Of a DNA stretch of 64,000 bases, positions 16,387-25,198 are shown piece by piece. Position 1 is the first letter of the stretch. Each line of letters opens with the position of its first letter. The translations under genes were made by a program, and so were the position numbers. The notes under the pieces were generated by a model that was given only the letters and a program-made list of their open reading frames with translations, searched no databases and had not been told where the DNA came from. The stretch is from the NCBI GenBank assembly GCA_016185275.1, contig JACPNX010000038.1:1-64000 (forward strand), read 5' to 3'. The stretch comes from Actinomycetota bacterium (GTDB lineage Bacteria > Actinomycetota > Acidimicrobiia > Acidimicrobiales > Iamiaceae).

Positions 16387-17340
16387 GTGGAGGTGATCCG
16401 GTTCCCGGGGCGGGGCCCGCGCCCCGAGGGCGGCACCGCGGTCACGATCGGCGCCTACGACGGTGTGCACCTGGGCCACCGAGAGGTGATCCGTCAGGTG
16501 CGCGAGCGAGCCGCCGAACGGCGGTTGCGCTCCGCGGTGGTCACCTTCGACCGGCATCCCGCCATGGTCGTGCGGCCCGAGTCGGCCCCGCTGCTGCTCA
16601 CGGATCTCGACCAGAAGCTCGAGCTTCTCGCCGGCACCGGGGTCGAGTACACGGTCGTCGTCACCTTCGACGGCGACCGGGCGGCCGAGCCCGCCGAGGA
16701 GTTCGTCGAGGAGGTGCTCGTCGGTTGCCTGCACGCCAGGGCCGTCGTGGTCGGCGACGACTTCCACTTCGGTCACGAGCGCAAGGGCAACGTCGACCTG
16801 TTGCGGCGCATCGGCGAGGACCGCGGCTTCGACGTGTCCGGAGTCGCGCTCGTCGGTCCTGACGGCACGCCGGCCGGCGAGGCGGGGCGGGTGTCGTCCA
16901 CCGCGATCAGGCGGGCGCTGCGGGCGGGCGAGCTCGACCGGGCCAACGCCATGCTCGGGCGCCCGCACGAGGTCAGAGGCCTCGTGAGCCCCGGCGACCG
17001 GCGCGGTCGCGAGCTCGGCTTCCCGACGGCCAACGTGGCCGTCCCGGGCGACATCCTGCTGCCGGCGGACGGCATCTACGCCGGCTGGTTCGTGCGCCTC
17101 GACGGGACGACGTTGCCTGCGGCCATCAGCCTCGGCCGGCGGCCCACGTTCTACGAGGAGGCGCACGCCTCGTTGCTCGAGGCCCACGTCCTGGACTTCG
17201 ACGGCGACCTCTACGGCGAGCACGTCGCGGTGCGCTTCGTGGGGCGGCTGCGGGGCGAGGAGCGGTTCGAGTCGGTCGACGCGCTGGTGGCCCAGATGGT
17301 GCGCGACTGCGACCGGGCCCGCGCGCTCCTGGCGGGCTGA
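16387..17340 (+). CDS. ribF: Bifunctional riboflavin kinase/FAD synthetase
   Basis: 317 aa; converts riboflavin to FMN and then FAD. The N-terminal FMN adenylyltransferase domain shows T-I-G-A-Y-D-G-V-H-L-G-H (nucleotidyltransferase HxGH-type motif) and a later V-S-S-T-A-I-R (ISSTxIR box). The C-terminal riboflavin kinase domain has R-G-R-E-L-G-F-P-T-A-N and the family motif G-I-Y-A-G-W. The truB-ribF order is conserved widely. A second GTG two codons inside is a possible alternative start. Confidence 0.94.
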   Translation: MEVIRFPGRGPRPEGGTAVTIGAYDGVHLGHREVIRQVRERAAERRLRSAVVTFDRHPAMVVRPESAPLLLTDLDQKLELLAGTGVEYTVVVTFDGDRAAEPAEEFVEEVLVGCLHARAVVVGDDFHFGHERKGNVDLLRRIGEDRGFDVSGVALVGPDGTPAGEAGRVSSTAIRRALRAGELDRANAMLGRPHEVRGLVSPGDRRGRELGFPTANVAVPGDILLPADGIYAGWFVRLDGTTLPAAISLGRRPTFYEEAHASLLEAHVLDFDGDLYGEHVAVRFVGRLRGEERFESVDALVAQMVRDCDRARALLAG

Positions 17341-17395
17341 CCGCCCGGTCACGAGGGTGCGCGCCGCGCGCCCTGTGAGAAGCCATGCTGTGTCG

Positions 17396-18640
17396 GTGAC
17401 GACCTCCGAGGCCCGGGCGCGCCACGCGAGGCAGCGCGAGGACGCTCCCCACCTCGAGGCGGCGCTCGACGCCGCCCTCGACGCCGCCCTCGACGCCGGC
17501 GTCGGCGGCGTGCTCGGCAGCGCCAGACCGCACGTCGTCGAGATCGTCCCCGACCCGCTCAGCGACCCGGCCCCGGTCGTCGGGCCCACCGACGTCCCCA
17601 CCGCCGCGTCGCGCATCGGCGGCCCGCGCCTGGCCCGGCGCCTGGTCACGCTCGACGACGGCCACCAGGTCGGCGTGGCGGTGTGCGGCCGGGGTGTGCC
17701 GCTCGTGCTCGTCCACGGCTTCACCGCCGAGGGGATCCTCTACGCCCAGACGCTCTCGCGCCTGGTGGGGATGGGATACAAGGTCGTCGCCATCGACGTG
17801 GCCGGACACGGCGCCACCCTCGGCCTGCCGACCGGCGGCGGCTCGCTGTCGTCGTACTCGCAGCTGCTGGCCCGGGTCGTCGACGTCCTCGGCATCCGGC
17901 GGGCGGTGTTCATGGGCCACTCGATGGGGGGCCGGTTGGTCACGGAGCTGGCGGCGGCGGAACCCGGCCGGGTGATTGCCGTGGTGCTGCTCGACGCCAT
18001 CGTGGGTGACACCTGGGACCGCATGGTGGGCCTGTTCCGCGTGGCCCCGCCGCTGCTGGCCGCCGTGGGTGCGGTCCTCGCGCTGGACACGCTGTCGACC
18101 GTGCCGCTGTTCCGCGACCCGCGCCAGGCCCGCAAGCTGGCGCGGCTCGTCGGCCCGACGCTGATCGGGCACGGGCGGTCGCCGTGGCGCATGATCGGAC
18201 CCGGCGTGTCGATCATCCGGTCGCGGCCGTCGGGCCGGCTCCTCGACGGGATCGCCGCCCACGGCCTGCCCCTGGTGGTGATCCACGGTGACCGCGACCT
18301 CGCCGTGCCGCGGCCCACCGCCCGCTCGGCCGCCGCCCGCGGGCGGGGTGAGCTGGTCGTGGTGCGCCACGCCACCCACTCGTGGCTCCTCAAGGATCCG
18401 GAGGCACTGCCGGCCATCTTCGCCGAGCTGCACAAGGGGATCCTCGGTTCCGCCCGCCGGGCGGCGCTGGAGGCGGCGGGGGTCGACCCCGAGCGAGCCG
18501 AGCGCGACGACGAAGAGGCGGCGTTCCTGGCTCCCGGTTCGCTCGTGGGCCGCATCACCCCACCGATGCCGGGCGGCGGCGGCGCCCGGCCGCTGCGGCG
18601 CCGGCCCCGGTACCGCTGGGTCACCAGCCGCCCCCGGTAG
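17396..18640 (+). CDS. Alpha/beta hydrolase
   Basis: About 414 aa. The core (about 75-340) has the oxyanion-hole V-H-G-F, nucleophile elbow G-H-S-M-G-G, an acidic region H-G-D-R-D-L-A-V-P and a terminal H-A-T-H-S-W-L-L with the likely catalytic His. The N-terminal 75 residues are unusual and include a 12-bp tandem repeat encoding A-L-D-A; the C-terminal tail is basic. No lid motif identifies a substrate. GTG codons at 17357 and 17390 are alternative starts. It sits between ribF and rpsO without an obvious link to translation. Confidence 0.8.
   Translation: MTTSEARARHARQREDAPHLEAALDAALDAALDAGVGGVLGSARPHVVEIVPDPLSDPAPVVGPTDVPTAASRIGGPRLARRLVTLDDGHQVGVAVCGRGVPLVLVHGFTAEGILYAQTLSRLVGMGYKVVAIDVAGHGATLGLPTGGGSLSSYSQLLARVVDVLGIRRAVFMGHSMGGRLVTELAAAEPGRVIAVVLLDAIVGDTWDRMVGLFRVAPPLLAAVGAVLALDTLSTVPLFRDPRQARKLARLVGPTLIGHGRSPWRMIGPGVSIIRSRPSGRLLDGIAAHGLPLVVIHGDRDLAVPRPTARSAAARGRGELVVVRHATHSWLLKDPEALPAIFAELHKGILGSARRAALEAAGVDPERAERDDEEAAFLAPGSLVGRITPPMPGGGGARPLRRRPRYRWVTSRPR
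17462..17497 (+). repeat. 12-bp in-frame tandem repeat (3 copies)
   Basis: GCGCTCGACGCC followed by two copies of GCCCTCGACGCC, encoding A-L-D-A three times in the N-terminal extension of the hydrolase. Confidence 0.8.
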
Positions 18641-18836
18641 CCGCGCCCGCCACACGCCCCGGTGCGACGCCGTTGTGGGCCCCCGCGGCGCCCGCTGCTA
18701 CCCTGACCTGCCGGCGCCCCGAGGGTGCCGCCGCTTCTGGCTGCGCGACGGGCTTCGCCCGGCGGGCCGAGAAGCAGGGTCAGACACCCACACCGGCCGC
18801 GCCGACACTGGCGGGCCGGCACCACGAAAGGCATGC

Positions 18837-19109
18837 ATGTCCGAGATCACCGACCGGGCCAAACCCGGGGTCATCACCGAGCACCGTCTCCACGAGACGG
18901 ACACCGGCTCCCCGGAGGTCCAGATCGCGTTGCTCACGCAGCGGATCAACCACCTCACCGACCACCTGCGGGTCCACAAGAAGGACTTCCACAGCCGTCG
19001 GGGCCTGCTCATGCTCGTCGGTCGTCGCCGCCGCCTGCTCGACTACGTCCGCAAGAACGACGTCGAGCGGTACCGGGCGATCATCGCCAAGCTCGGTCTG
19101 CGTCGCTAG
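18837..19109 (+). CDS. rpsO: 30S ribosomal protein S15
   Basis: 90 aa, standard length. The sequence has the family signature H[25 protein letters not shown] and the rRNA-binding [12 protein letters not shown]. It binds the central domain of 16S rRNA early in assembly. ATG at 18837 has AAAGG about 5 nt upstream. The 196-bp gap after the hydrolase probably holds its promoter, with a TACCCT at 18699-18704 as a weak candidate. The rpsO-pnp order is conserved. Confidence 0.95.
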   Translation: MSEITDRAKPGVITEHRLHETDTGSPEVQIALLTQRINHLTDHLRVHKKDFHSRRGLLMLVGRRRRLLDYVRKNDVERYRAIIAKLGLRR

Positions 19110-19125
19110 CAGAACAGCACTTCCC

Positions 19126-19154
19126 CGAGGGGCGGCCCACCCGGCCGCCCCTCG
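19126..19154 (+). terminator. Perfect 12-bp hairpin between rpsO and pnp
   Basis: Stem CGAGGGGCGGCC (19126-19137) with GGCCGCCCCTCG (19143-19154) and a 5-nt loop, 17 nt after the rpsO stop. No T-run follows, so it is either an actinobacterial terminator without a U-tract or a ribonuclease processing site as found in the same place in E. coli. Confidence 0.7.
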
Positions 19155-19264
19155 CCGCAACCAAGCCAACATCGCGGACCGGTCAGTTGCCGGTCGCCCT
19201 CGCCCCGGCCGGTGACCGCCGTCGGGACGTCGCCGACCGGGAACTGGCCCGCAGCCGCACGAGT

Positions 19265-19290
19265 CGGGGCGTCAACGCCCCGAAAAGGAG
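19265..19290 (+). promoter_or_regulatory. Hairpin abutting the pnp ribosome-binding site
   Basis: Stem CGGGGCG (19265-19271) / CGCCCCG (19276-19282) with TCAA loop, followed immediately by AAAAGGAG (19283-19290), 8 nt before the pnp ATG. The position suits control of pnp translation or message stability. Confidence 0.5.
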
Positions 19291-19298
19291 TGCACGAG

Positions 19299-21728
19299 AT
19301 GGCCGAGCCCATCACCGTGTCGGGTCCCGTCTCCGGGACCGACAAGACCCTGACCCTGTCCACCGGCCTGCTGGCCCCGCAGTCGCAGGGCGCCGTCGTC
19401 GTCAAGATCGGCGGAACGCAGGCCCTCGTCACCGCCAACGCGGAGAAGCACACCCGCGAGGGCATCGACTTCTTCCCGCTGACGGTCGACGTCGAGGAGA
19501 AGATGTACGCCGCCGGGAAGATCCCCGGCTCGTTCTTCCGCCGGGAGGGCCGCCCGACCGACCAGGCCGTGCTCACCTGCCGGCTGATCGACCGCCCGCT
19601 GCGCCCCAGCTTCACCACCGGCTACCGCAACGAGACCCAGGTCGTGGCCACGATCATCGGCGCCGACCAGGAGAACCCGCACGACGTCATCGCCATCAAC
19701 GGCGCGTCGGCGGCGCTCATGCTGTCCGGCCTGCCCTTCGAGGGGCCGATCGGCGCCGTCCGGCTGGCCTACAGCCAAGAGGGGGAGTGGATCCCGCACC
19801 CGACCTACGAGGAGGGCGACGAGTCGACCTTCCAGATCGTCGTGGCCGGGCGCCGTGCCGGTGACGACATCGCCATCATGATGGTCGAGGCCGGCGGCAG
19901 CGAGAAGGCGTGGTCCTACTACGAGGCCGGAGCGCCGAAGGTGACCGAGGAGGTCATCGCCGACGGGCTCGAGGCGTGCAAGCGCTGGATCCGCGAGGCC
20001 ATCGAGCTGCAGGACGAGCTGGTCGCTCGCGCCGGCCGGCGCGAGCCGATCGAGTGGGAGAGCCAGCTCGACTACGGCGACGACGTCGCCGGTCGGGTGG
20101 CCGAGCTGGGTCGTGACCGCCTGGCGGAAGCGAACCGCATCGTCGACAAGTCCGAGCGCAACGCGGCGAACGACGAGGCGCGCGACGCGATCCTCGCCGA
20201 GCTGTGCGGCGACGGCGCCGAGCTGGCCGGGCGCGAGCGCGAGGTGCGTGCCGCCATCCGTGGCCTCACCAAGAAGGTGATCCGCGAGCGCGTCATCCGC
20301 GAGGGCGTCCGCATCGACAACCGGGGCCCTTCCGACCTGCGGCCGGTCTCGGCCCAGGTCGGCGTGCTCGAGACGGCGCACGGCAGCGGCCTGTTCCAGC
20401 GGGGCGAGACGCAGGTGCTCAACGTGCTGACCCTCGGCATGCCGAAGATGGACCAGCTCCTCGACACGCTGGGCGTCGAGCACAAGAAGCGCTACATGCA
20501 CCACTACAACATGCCGCCGTACTCCAACGGCGAGACCGGCCGCATCGGCGGCACGAAGCGCCGCGAGGTCGGGCACGGCCTGCTCGCCGAGCGGGCGCTC
20601 CTGCCGGTCATCCCGCCACTCGACGAGTGGCCCTACACGCTGCGGCTCGTGTCCGAGGTGCTGTCGTCGAACGGTTCGACGTCGATGGGTTCGGTGTGCG
20701 CCTCCACGCTGTCGCTCATGGACGGCGGCGTGCCGATCAAGGCGCCCGTGGCCGGCATCGCGATGGGCCTGATCTACGAGGACGGCGAGTACGTCACCCT
20801 CACCGACATCCTCGGAGCCGAGGACGCGTTCGGCGACATGGACTTCAAGGTGGCCGGCACGGCCGACTTCGTGACCGCCCTCCAGCTCGACACGAAGATC
20901 GAGGGCCTGCCCGCCGAGGTGCTCGCCGCCGCGCTCGGCCAGGCGCGCGACGCCCGCCTGACGATCCTCGAGGTGATGCGCGAGGCGATCGCCGAGCCGC
21001 GGCCCGAGGTGGGCAGCACGGCGCCGAAGCTCATCAGCTTCGAGATCCCGATCGACAAGATCGGCGAGGTCATCGGCCCGAAGGGCAAGGTCATCAACGC
21101 CATCCAGGCCGAGACCGGCGCCGACATCAGCGTCGACGACGACGGCACGGTGGGCACGGTCACGATCGGCTCGCCCGACCGCGGTGCGGTGCAGGAGGCC
21201 GAGCGCCAGATCCGGCTGATCCTCAACCCGCCCCAGGCGGAGGTCGGCCAGACCTACAGCGGCCGCGTCGTGAACATCACCAAGTTCGGCGCCTTCGTGA
21301 ACATCCTCCCGGGCCGCGACGGCCTCGTCCACATCTCGAAGCTGGGCGGTGGCAAGCGCATCGACCGGGTCGAGGACGTGCTCGAGCTCGGCCAGGAGCT
21401 GGCGGTCACCGTCGACGACGTCGACCCGGGCGGCAAGGTGTCGCTCAGCCCCGCCGGTGCGCTCGAGGTCCGCGAGGGCGGCGGCGGCAGTGGCGGCAGT
21501 GGCGGCGGCAGCGACGCCGAGGAGGTCTCGTTCGAAGACGCCTTCGACGCCGAGGTCCGCGAGGAGTTCGGCGAGCTCGGCCCGGAGTCGGGCGGCGTCC
21601 CGGCCGAGGCCCGCGCCGGTGGTCGGGAGCGCGACCGCGGCGAGCGCGGTCGGGGTCCCGGAGCCGGTGGTGCCGGTGGCGGCCAGCGCCGGCGGCGTCG
21701 CCCCGGCGGCGACCGCGGCGACCGGTAA
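19299..21728 (+). CDS. pnp: Polyribonucleotide nucleotidyltransferase (PNPase)
   Basis: 809 aa; phosphorolytic 3'-5' exoribonuclease. Two RNase PH-like domains are seen (first around F-F-P-L-T-V-D-V-E-E-K-M-Y-A-A-G-K-I-P-G; second around F-Q-R-G-E-T-Q-V-L-N-V-L-T-L-G and S-N-G-S-T-S-M-G-S-V-C-A-S-T-L), then a KH domain (I-G-P-K-G-K-V-I-N-A-I) and an S1 domain (G-R-V-V-N-I-T-K-F-G-A-F-V-N). A glycine/acidic linker and an Arg/Gly-rich tail of about 40 residues follow, which could bind RNA or partner proteins. Strong AAAAGGAG site. Confidence 0.96.
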   Translation: MAEPITVSGPVSGTDKTLTLSTGLLAPQSQGAVVVKIGGTQALVTANAEKHTREGIDFFPLTVDVEEKMYAAGKIPGSFFRREGRPTDQAVLTCRLIDRPLRPSFTTGYRNETQVVATIIGADQENPHDVIAINGASAALMLSGLPFEGPIGAVRLAYSQEGEWIPHPTYEEGDESTFQIVVAGRRAGDDIAIMMVEAGGSEKAWSYYEAGAPKVTEEVIADGLEACKRWIREAIELQDELVARAGRREPIEWESQLDYGDDVAGRVAELGRDRLAEANRIVDKSERNAANDEARDAILAELCGDGAELAGREREVRAAIRGLTKKVIRERVIREGVRIDNRGPSDLRPVSAQVGVLETAHGSGLFQRGETQVLNVLTLGMPKMDQLLDTLGVEHKKRYMHHYNMPPYSNGETGRIGGTKRREVGHGLLAERALLPVIPPLDEWPYTLRLVSEVLSSNGSTSMGSVCASTLSLMDGGVPIKAPVAGIAMGLIYEDGEYVTLTDILGAEDAFGDMDFKVAGTADFVTALQLDTKIEGLPAEVLAAALGQARDARLTILEVMREAIAEPRPEVGSTAPKLISFEIPIDKIGEVIGPKGKVINAIQAETGADISVDDDGTVGTVTIGSPDRGAVQEAERQIRLILNPPQAEVGQTYSGRVVNITKFGAFVNILPGRDGLVHISKLGGGKRIDRVEDVLELGQELAVTVDDVDPGGKVSLSPAGALEVREGGGGSGGSGGGSDAEEVSFEDAFDAEVREEFGELGPESGGVPAEARAGGRERDRGERGRGPGAGGAGGGQRRRRRPGGDRGDR

Positions 21729-21733
21729 GCGCC

Positions 21734-23002
21734 GTGCCCGCCCCCTGGCGGGGGGCGCCTGAAGTCGTGCACGACACCCGGACCCCGTCGGGGGTCCGGG
21801 TCGTGTGCGAACCCATGCGCGAGGTCGGCTCCGTGACCCTCGGCGTGCACGTCGGGGTGGGCGGCCGCGACGAGCCCGACGCGCTGGCGGGTGCCTCGCA
21901 CTTCCTCGAGCACCTGCTGTTCAAGGGCACCGACCGGATCGACGCCCGCACGCTGGCCGCGTCGGTCGACGCCCGCGGCGGTGAGATGAACGCCTACACC
22001 GCCAGGGAGCACACCGCCTTCCACCTGCGCGTCCCGGCCCGCGAGCTCGAGTTCGCGGTGGACCTGCTGGCCGAGGTGATCACCCGGCCGTCGCTCTCGC
22101 CCGACGACGTCGAGTCCGAGCGCGACGTGATCCTCGACGAGCTGGCGCTGTCCGAGGACGAGCCGGAGGACCGGGTGCACTCGCTGTGCATCGAAGCGCT
22201 GTTCCCGGGCCACCCGCTCGGGCGCGAGGTGCTCGGCACGACGGACTCCATCACCGCCATGCGGCGCGACGCCGTGGTCCGCTTCCACGCCGAGCACTAC
22301 GGCCCGGCCAACCTGGTGGTCGCGGCGGCCGGGCGGCTCGATCCCGGGGAGCTGAACGAGCGCGTCGAGGCGGCGTTCGGCGGCTCCCCGCACGGTGCGC
22401 AGGTGCCGGCCCGGTCGGGTCCGGCCGCGCCGCCACTGCCGCGTGCCGCGCTGCGCCGGAGCACCGAGCAGGTCCACGTCTGCTACGGCTGGCGCAGCCT
22501 CCCCGCGGAGCACCCCGACCGGTTCGCGCTGGCCGTGCTCGACCATGTCCTCGGCAGCGGCATGTCGAGCCGGCTCTTCCACGAGATCCGGGAGCGGCGG
22601 GGCCTCGCCTATTCGGTGTACTCGTCGCGTTCGTCGCACAGCGACGCGGGGGCCTTCCTGGTCTACGCAGGCTGCCTGCCCGACCGGTTCGCCGAGCTGC
22701 GGGCCGTGCTCGACGGCGAGCTCGACCACCTGTGCGCGCACGGCATCAGCGCCGAGGAGCTGGACGTGGCCAAGGGTTACCTCGGGGGCTCGCTCGTGCT
22801 CGGCCTCGAGGACAGCGCCAGCCGCATGAGCCGCCTGGGCGAGGGCGTCATGAGCCGCGGCCGCGTGGTGCCGCTCGACGAGGTGCTCGACGGCATCGCC
22901 GCCGTCCGCCTCGACGACGTGGCCCGCGTGGTCGCGAGCGTGGTCGCCGGTCCCCGCACCGTTGCCGTCGTGGGGCCACTGGCGGCGGCAGACCTCGCCT
23001 GA
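21734..23002 (+). CDS. M16-family zinc peptidase (processing-peptidase-like)
   Basis: 422 aa. The inverted zinc motif HxxEH appears as H-F-L-E-H-L-L-F-K-G-T near residue 56, with the distal zinc-binding Glu expected in E-R-D-V-I-L-D-E. The second half contains the R-G-L-A-Y-S-V-Y-S motif seen in active M16B subunits. Members degrade short peptides or process proteins. The GTG follows the pnp stop by 5 nt, an arrangement conserved in Gram-positive bacteria, and translation is probably coupled. Confidence 0.88.
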   Translation: MPAPWRGAPEVVHDTRTPSGVRVVCEPMREVGSVTLGVHVGVGGRDEPDALAGASHFLEHLLFKGTDRIDARTLAASVDARGGEMNAYTAREHTAFHLRVPARELEFAVDLLAEVITRPSLSPDDVESERDVILDELALSEDEPEDRVHSLCIEALFPGHPLGREVLGTTDSITAMRRDAVVRFHAEHYGPANLVVAAAGRLDPGELNERVEAAFGGSPHGAQVPARSGPAAPPLPRAALRRSTEQVHVCYGWRSLPAEHPDRFALAVLDHVLGSGMSSRLFHEIRERRGLAYSVYSSRSSHSDAGAFLVYAGCLPDRFAELRAVLDGELDHLCAHGISAEELDVAKGYLGGSLVLGLEDSASRMSRLGEGVMSRGRVVPLDEVLDGIAAVRLDDVARVVASVVAGPRTVAVVGPLAAADLA

Positions 23003-23157
23003 CGGAGCGGTTCCTCGGCGACCGCGGCGACCGCGGCGACCTCGACGACCTGGGCGACCTCGGCAACCGCGGCGGCAGGGGAGTCCGTCGGGAGACGGGT
23101 CGGCGGCAGGCGGGCGGGCGGCGCGCGAGGCTGCGCGTACCCGACGAAGGAGGCGCC

Positions 23158-23490
23158 ATGGCGACCCTCGACACGCTCGAGAACCTCGTCCCCGAGCGGA
23201 CGTCCGTGCGGCCCGCCGGAGCAGCGACGGGGCCCGACCCGCGACCGGACCCCGCGCCCATGCCGGAGCCGCTCACTCCGGGCAGCCCGCAGCCCGGCGA
23301 ACCGATGCCCGGGGCGCCGCCCGGCCCGGTGCCTGACCCGGACCCGCTGGTGAACCCCCCCGGCCCCGAGCGGGGCCCCGACCCGCTCGTGACCCCGCCG
23401 GCTCCACCCCCGTCGCCGGCGCCCTCTGCGGCCGCCGTCGGGGACGACCCGATCACCGGATCCGAGCCTCGCGCTCATCGCCGCGCATGA
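23158..23490 (+). CDS. Short proline-rich hypothetical protein
   Basis: 110 aa. After about 20 ordinary residues (M-A-T-L-D-T-L-E-N-L-V-P-E-R) the sequence is dominated by Pro, Gly, Asp and Ala with P-D-P and P-G-P repeats, so it is likely disordered. Similarity searching by eye gives no family. What supports it is an excellent GAAGGAGG ribosome site 5 nt before the ATG. The stretch just upstream (about 23010-23070) is made of GGCGACCGC-like 9-mers. It overlaps nothing and ends 40 nt before dapB. Confidence 0.55.
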   Translation: MATLDTLENLVPERTSVRPAGAATGPDPRPDPAPMPEPLTPGSPQPGEPMPGAPPGPVPDPDPLVNPPGPERGPDPLVTPPAPPPSPAPSAAAVGDDPITGSEPRAHRRA

Positions 23491-23518
23491 CCCCCGGAGC
23501 CGGCGCCGGGCACAGCGG

Positions 23519-23524
23519 TAGCGT
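23519..23524 (+). promoter_or_regulatory. -10 hexamer of dapB (leaderless)
   Basis: TAGCGT ends 6 nt before the dapB GTG at 23531; no ribosome site lies in between. Confidence 0.5.
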
Positions 23525-23530
23525 GGCCCG

Positions 23531-24328
23531 GTGACGCTGCGGGTCGGGGTCTTCGGGGCCGCGGGGCGCATGGGCGCCGAGGTGTGCCGAGCCGTCAGCC
23601 TCGATCCGCAGCTCGACCTCGTCGCCGCGCTCGACCCGCACCACGCCGGTCTGGACCTGCGCCAGGTGACGGGGCTCGACACCGACCTCCACGTGGTCGG
23701 GGACCCGAGCGTGCTGGAGGCGGCGGCCGTCGACGTGGCGGTCGACTTCACCGAGATCGCGGCGGCCCGGGCCAACCTCGACTGGTGCGCGGACCACGGC
23801 GTCCATGCCGTCGTCGGCACCACCGGGTTCACGGACGCCGACCTCGCGCACGTCGGCGCGCGGTTCGGCGACGCCGGCACGGGGTGCGTCATCGCGCCCA
23901 ACTTCGCCATCGGCGCCGTGCTGATGATGCGCTTCGCGGAGCTGGCGTCGCCGTGGTTCGACACCGCGGAGGTGATCGAGCTGCACCACGACGCGAAGCT
24001 CGACGCGCCCTCCGGAACGGCGATGACGACCGTGGAGCGCATGGCGGCCGCCTCGTCGACGTGGGCCCCCGACCCGACCCGTGACGAGGTCGTCGCCGGA
24101 GCACGGGGGGCCGAGGCGGCGCCGGGGATCAGGGTCCACTCCGTGCGCCTCCGCGGCCTGGTCGCCCACCAGGAGGTGCTGCTCGGTACGACGGGCCAGT
24201 CGCTCACGATCCGGCACGACTCCTATGACCGCACGTCGTTCATGCCCGGGGTGCTGCTGGCCATCAAGGAGGTGCCCGACCGGCCCGGTCTCACGATCGG
24301 GCTCGAGCCGATCCTCGGCCTGGATTGA
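23531..24328 (+). CDS. dapB: 4-hydroxy-tetrahydrodipicolinate reductase
   Basis: 265 aa. NAD(P)H-dependent reductase of the diaminopimelate/lysine pathway. The Rossmann loop G-V-F-G-A-A-G-R-M-G is at 6-15; the substrate-binding E-L-H-H-D-A-K-L-D-A-P-S-G-T-A contains the catalytic His pair and Lys; V-V-G-T-T-G-F and A-P-N-F-A-I-G are family boxes. It is not in an operon with dapA, which lies 7 kb downstream. The 3' end faces the SDR gene. Confidence 0.95.
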   Translation: MTLRVGVFGAAGRMGAEVCRAVSLDPQLDLVAALDPHHAGLDLRQVTGLDTDLHVVGDPSVLEAAAVDVAVDFTEIAAARANLDWCADHGVHAVVGTTGFTDADLAHVGARFGDAGTGCVIAPNFAIGAVLMMRFAELASPWFDTAEVIELHHDAKLDAPSGTAMTTVERMAAASSTWAPDPTRDEVVAGARGAEAAPGIRVHSVRLRGLVAHQEVLLGTTGQSLTIRHDSYDRTSFMPGVLLAIKEVPDRPGLTIGLEPILGLD

Positions 24329-24354
24329 CGGCGCGGCCGTCCAGGTTGCCCGCC

Positions 24355-24452
24355 GCGGGATCAGCGCCGGCGTCGGGTCGGGCGGGCGGCGGATCAGTGG
24401 TCGGCGTCGGGTCGGGCTGCCGCGGGATCAGCGGCCGGCGTCGGGGTCGGGC
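24355..24452. repeat. 33-34-bp tandem repeat over the SDR 3' end (3 copies)
   Basis: Three imperfect copies anchored on GGATCAG at 24358, 24391 and 24425, each followed by a GGCGTCGGG-rich segment. The third copy contains the end of the SDR gene including its stop (24428-24430), so the other two look like duplications of that 3' end into the gap toward dapB. Confidence 0.8.
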
Positions 24453-25198
24453 TCGCGGCGGTGGACCCGCTGGGCCAGGTACTGGTCCCGGGCGCACAGC
24501 ACGAGCTCGTCGACATTCACGTGGCTCGGCCGGCTCACCGCCCAGGCGATCGCGTCGGCCACGTCGTCCGCGGTGAGCGGCGTCATGCCCTCGTAGACGG
24601 CCGACGCACGCCCCTCGTCCCCGCCGAAGCGCACGAGCGAGAACTCCGTCTCCACGAAGCCCGGGTCGATCTCCGTCACGCGGATCGGGCGGCCGAGCAG
24701 CTCCTGGCGCAGGACACGGGTGAACGCCCTCGCCCCGTGCTTGGCCGCGTTGTACCCCGCGCCGCCGGCGTACGGATCGAAGCCGGCGATGGAGCCGACG
24801 ACCACCACGTGCCCGTCGCCGCCGGCCTCGAGCGCGGGCAGCAGGGCGCGGGTCATGCGGGCCACGCCGAGCACGTTCGCCTCGTACATCCAGCGCCAAC
24901 CGTCCTCGTCGAAGCGCTCGATCGGATCACGACCGAGCGCACCGCCCGCGTTGTTGACGAGCAGGCGGCAGTAGGGAACCTCGGCGCAGAAGGCTTCGAC
25001 CGACGCGGTGTCGGTCACGTCGAGCGGGAGCGCCCGGGCGCCGATGACCTCGGCGACCTCCCGCAAGCGGTCCAGCCGGCGGGCGCCGACCACGACGTCC
25101 CACCCGTCCGCGGCGAGCCGGCGGGCGGTGGCCGCGCCGATGCCGCTGCTCGCACCGGTGACGACGGCGGTGCCGTTGCCCGGCTCCGCGCCCGTCAC
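24428..25198 (-). CDS. SDR-family oxidoreductase (YdfG-like)
   Basis: 256 aa. Classical short-chain dehydrogenase/reductase: T-G-A-S-S-G-I-G (14-21) binds the cofactor, N-N-A-G at 82-85, catalytic Ser136, Tyr149 and Lys153 (Y-N-A-A-K). The sequence near G-A-R-R-L-D-R-L and the L-F/L-V-R-F region after D-P-G-F-V-E-T-E-F-S resembles the NADP-dependent serine/3-hydroxy-acid dehydrogenase group. Substrate is not certain. Its GTG start overlaps the stop of the membrane protein gene upstream (GTGA), so the two form a small operon. Confidence 0.87.
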   Translation of the reverse strand: MTGAEPGNGTAVVTGASSGIGAATARRLAADGWDVVVGARRLDRLREVAEVIGARALPLDVTDTASVEAFCAEVPYCRLLVNNAGGALGRDPIERFDEDGWRWMYEANVLGVARMTRALLPALEAGGDGHVVVVGSIAGFDPYAGGAGYNAAKHGARAFTRVLRQELLGRPIRVTEIDPGFVETEFSLVRFGGDEGRASAVYEGMTPLTADDVADAIAWAVSRPSHVNVDELVLCARDQYLAQRVHRREPDPDAGR

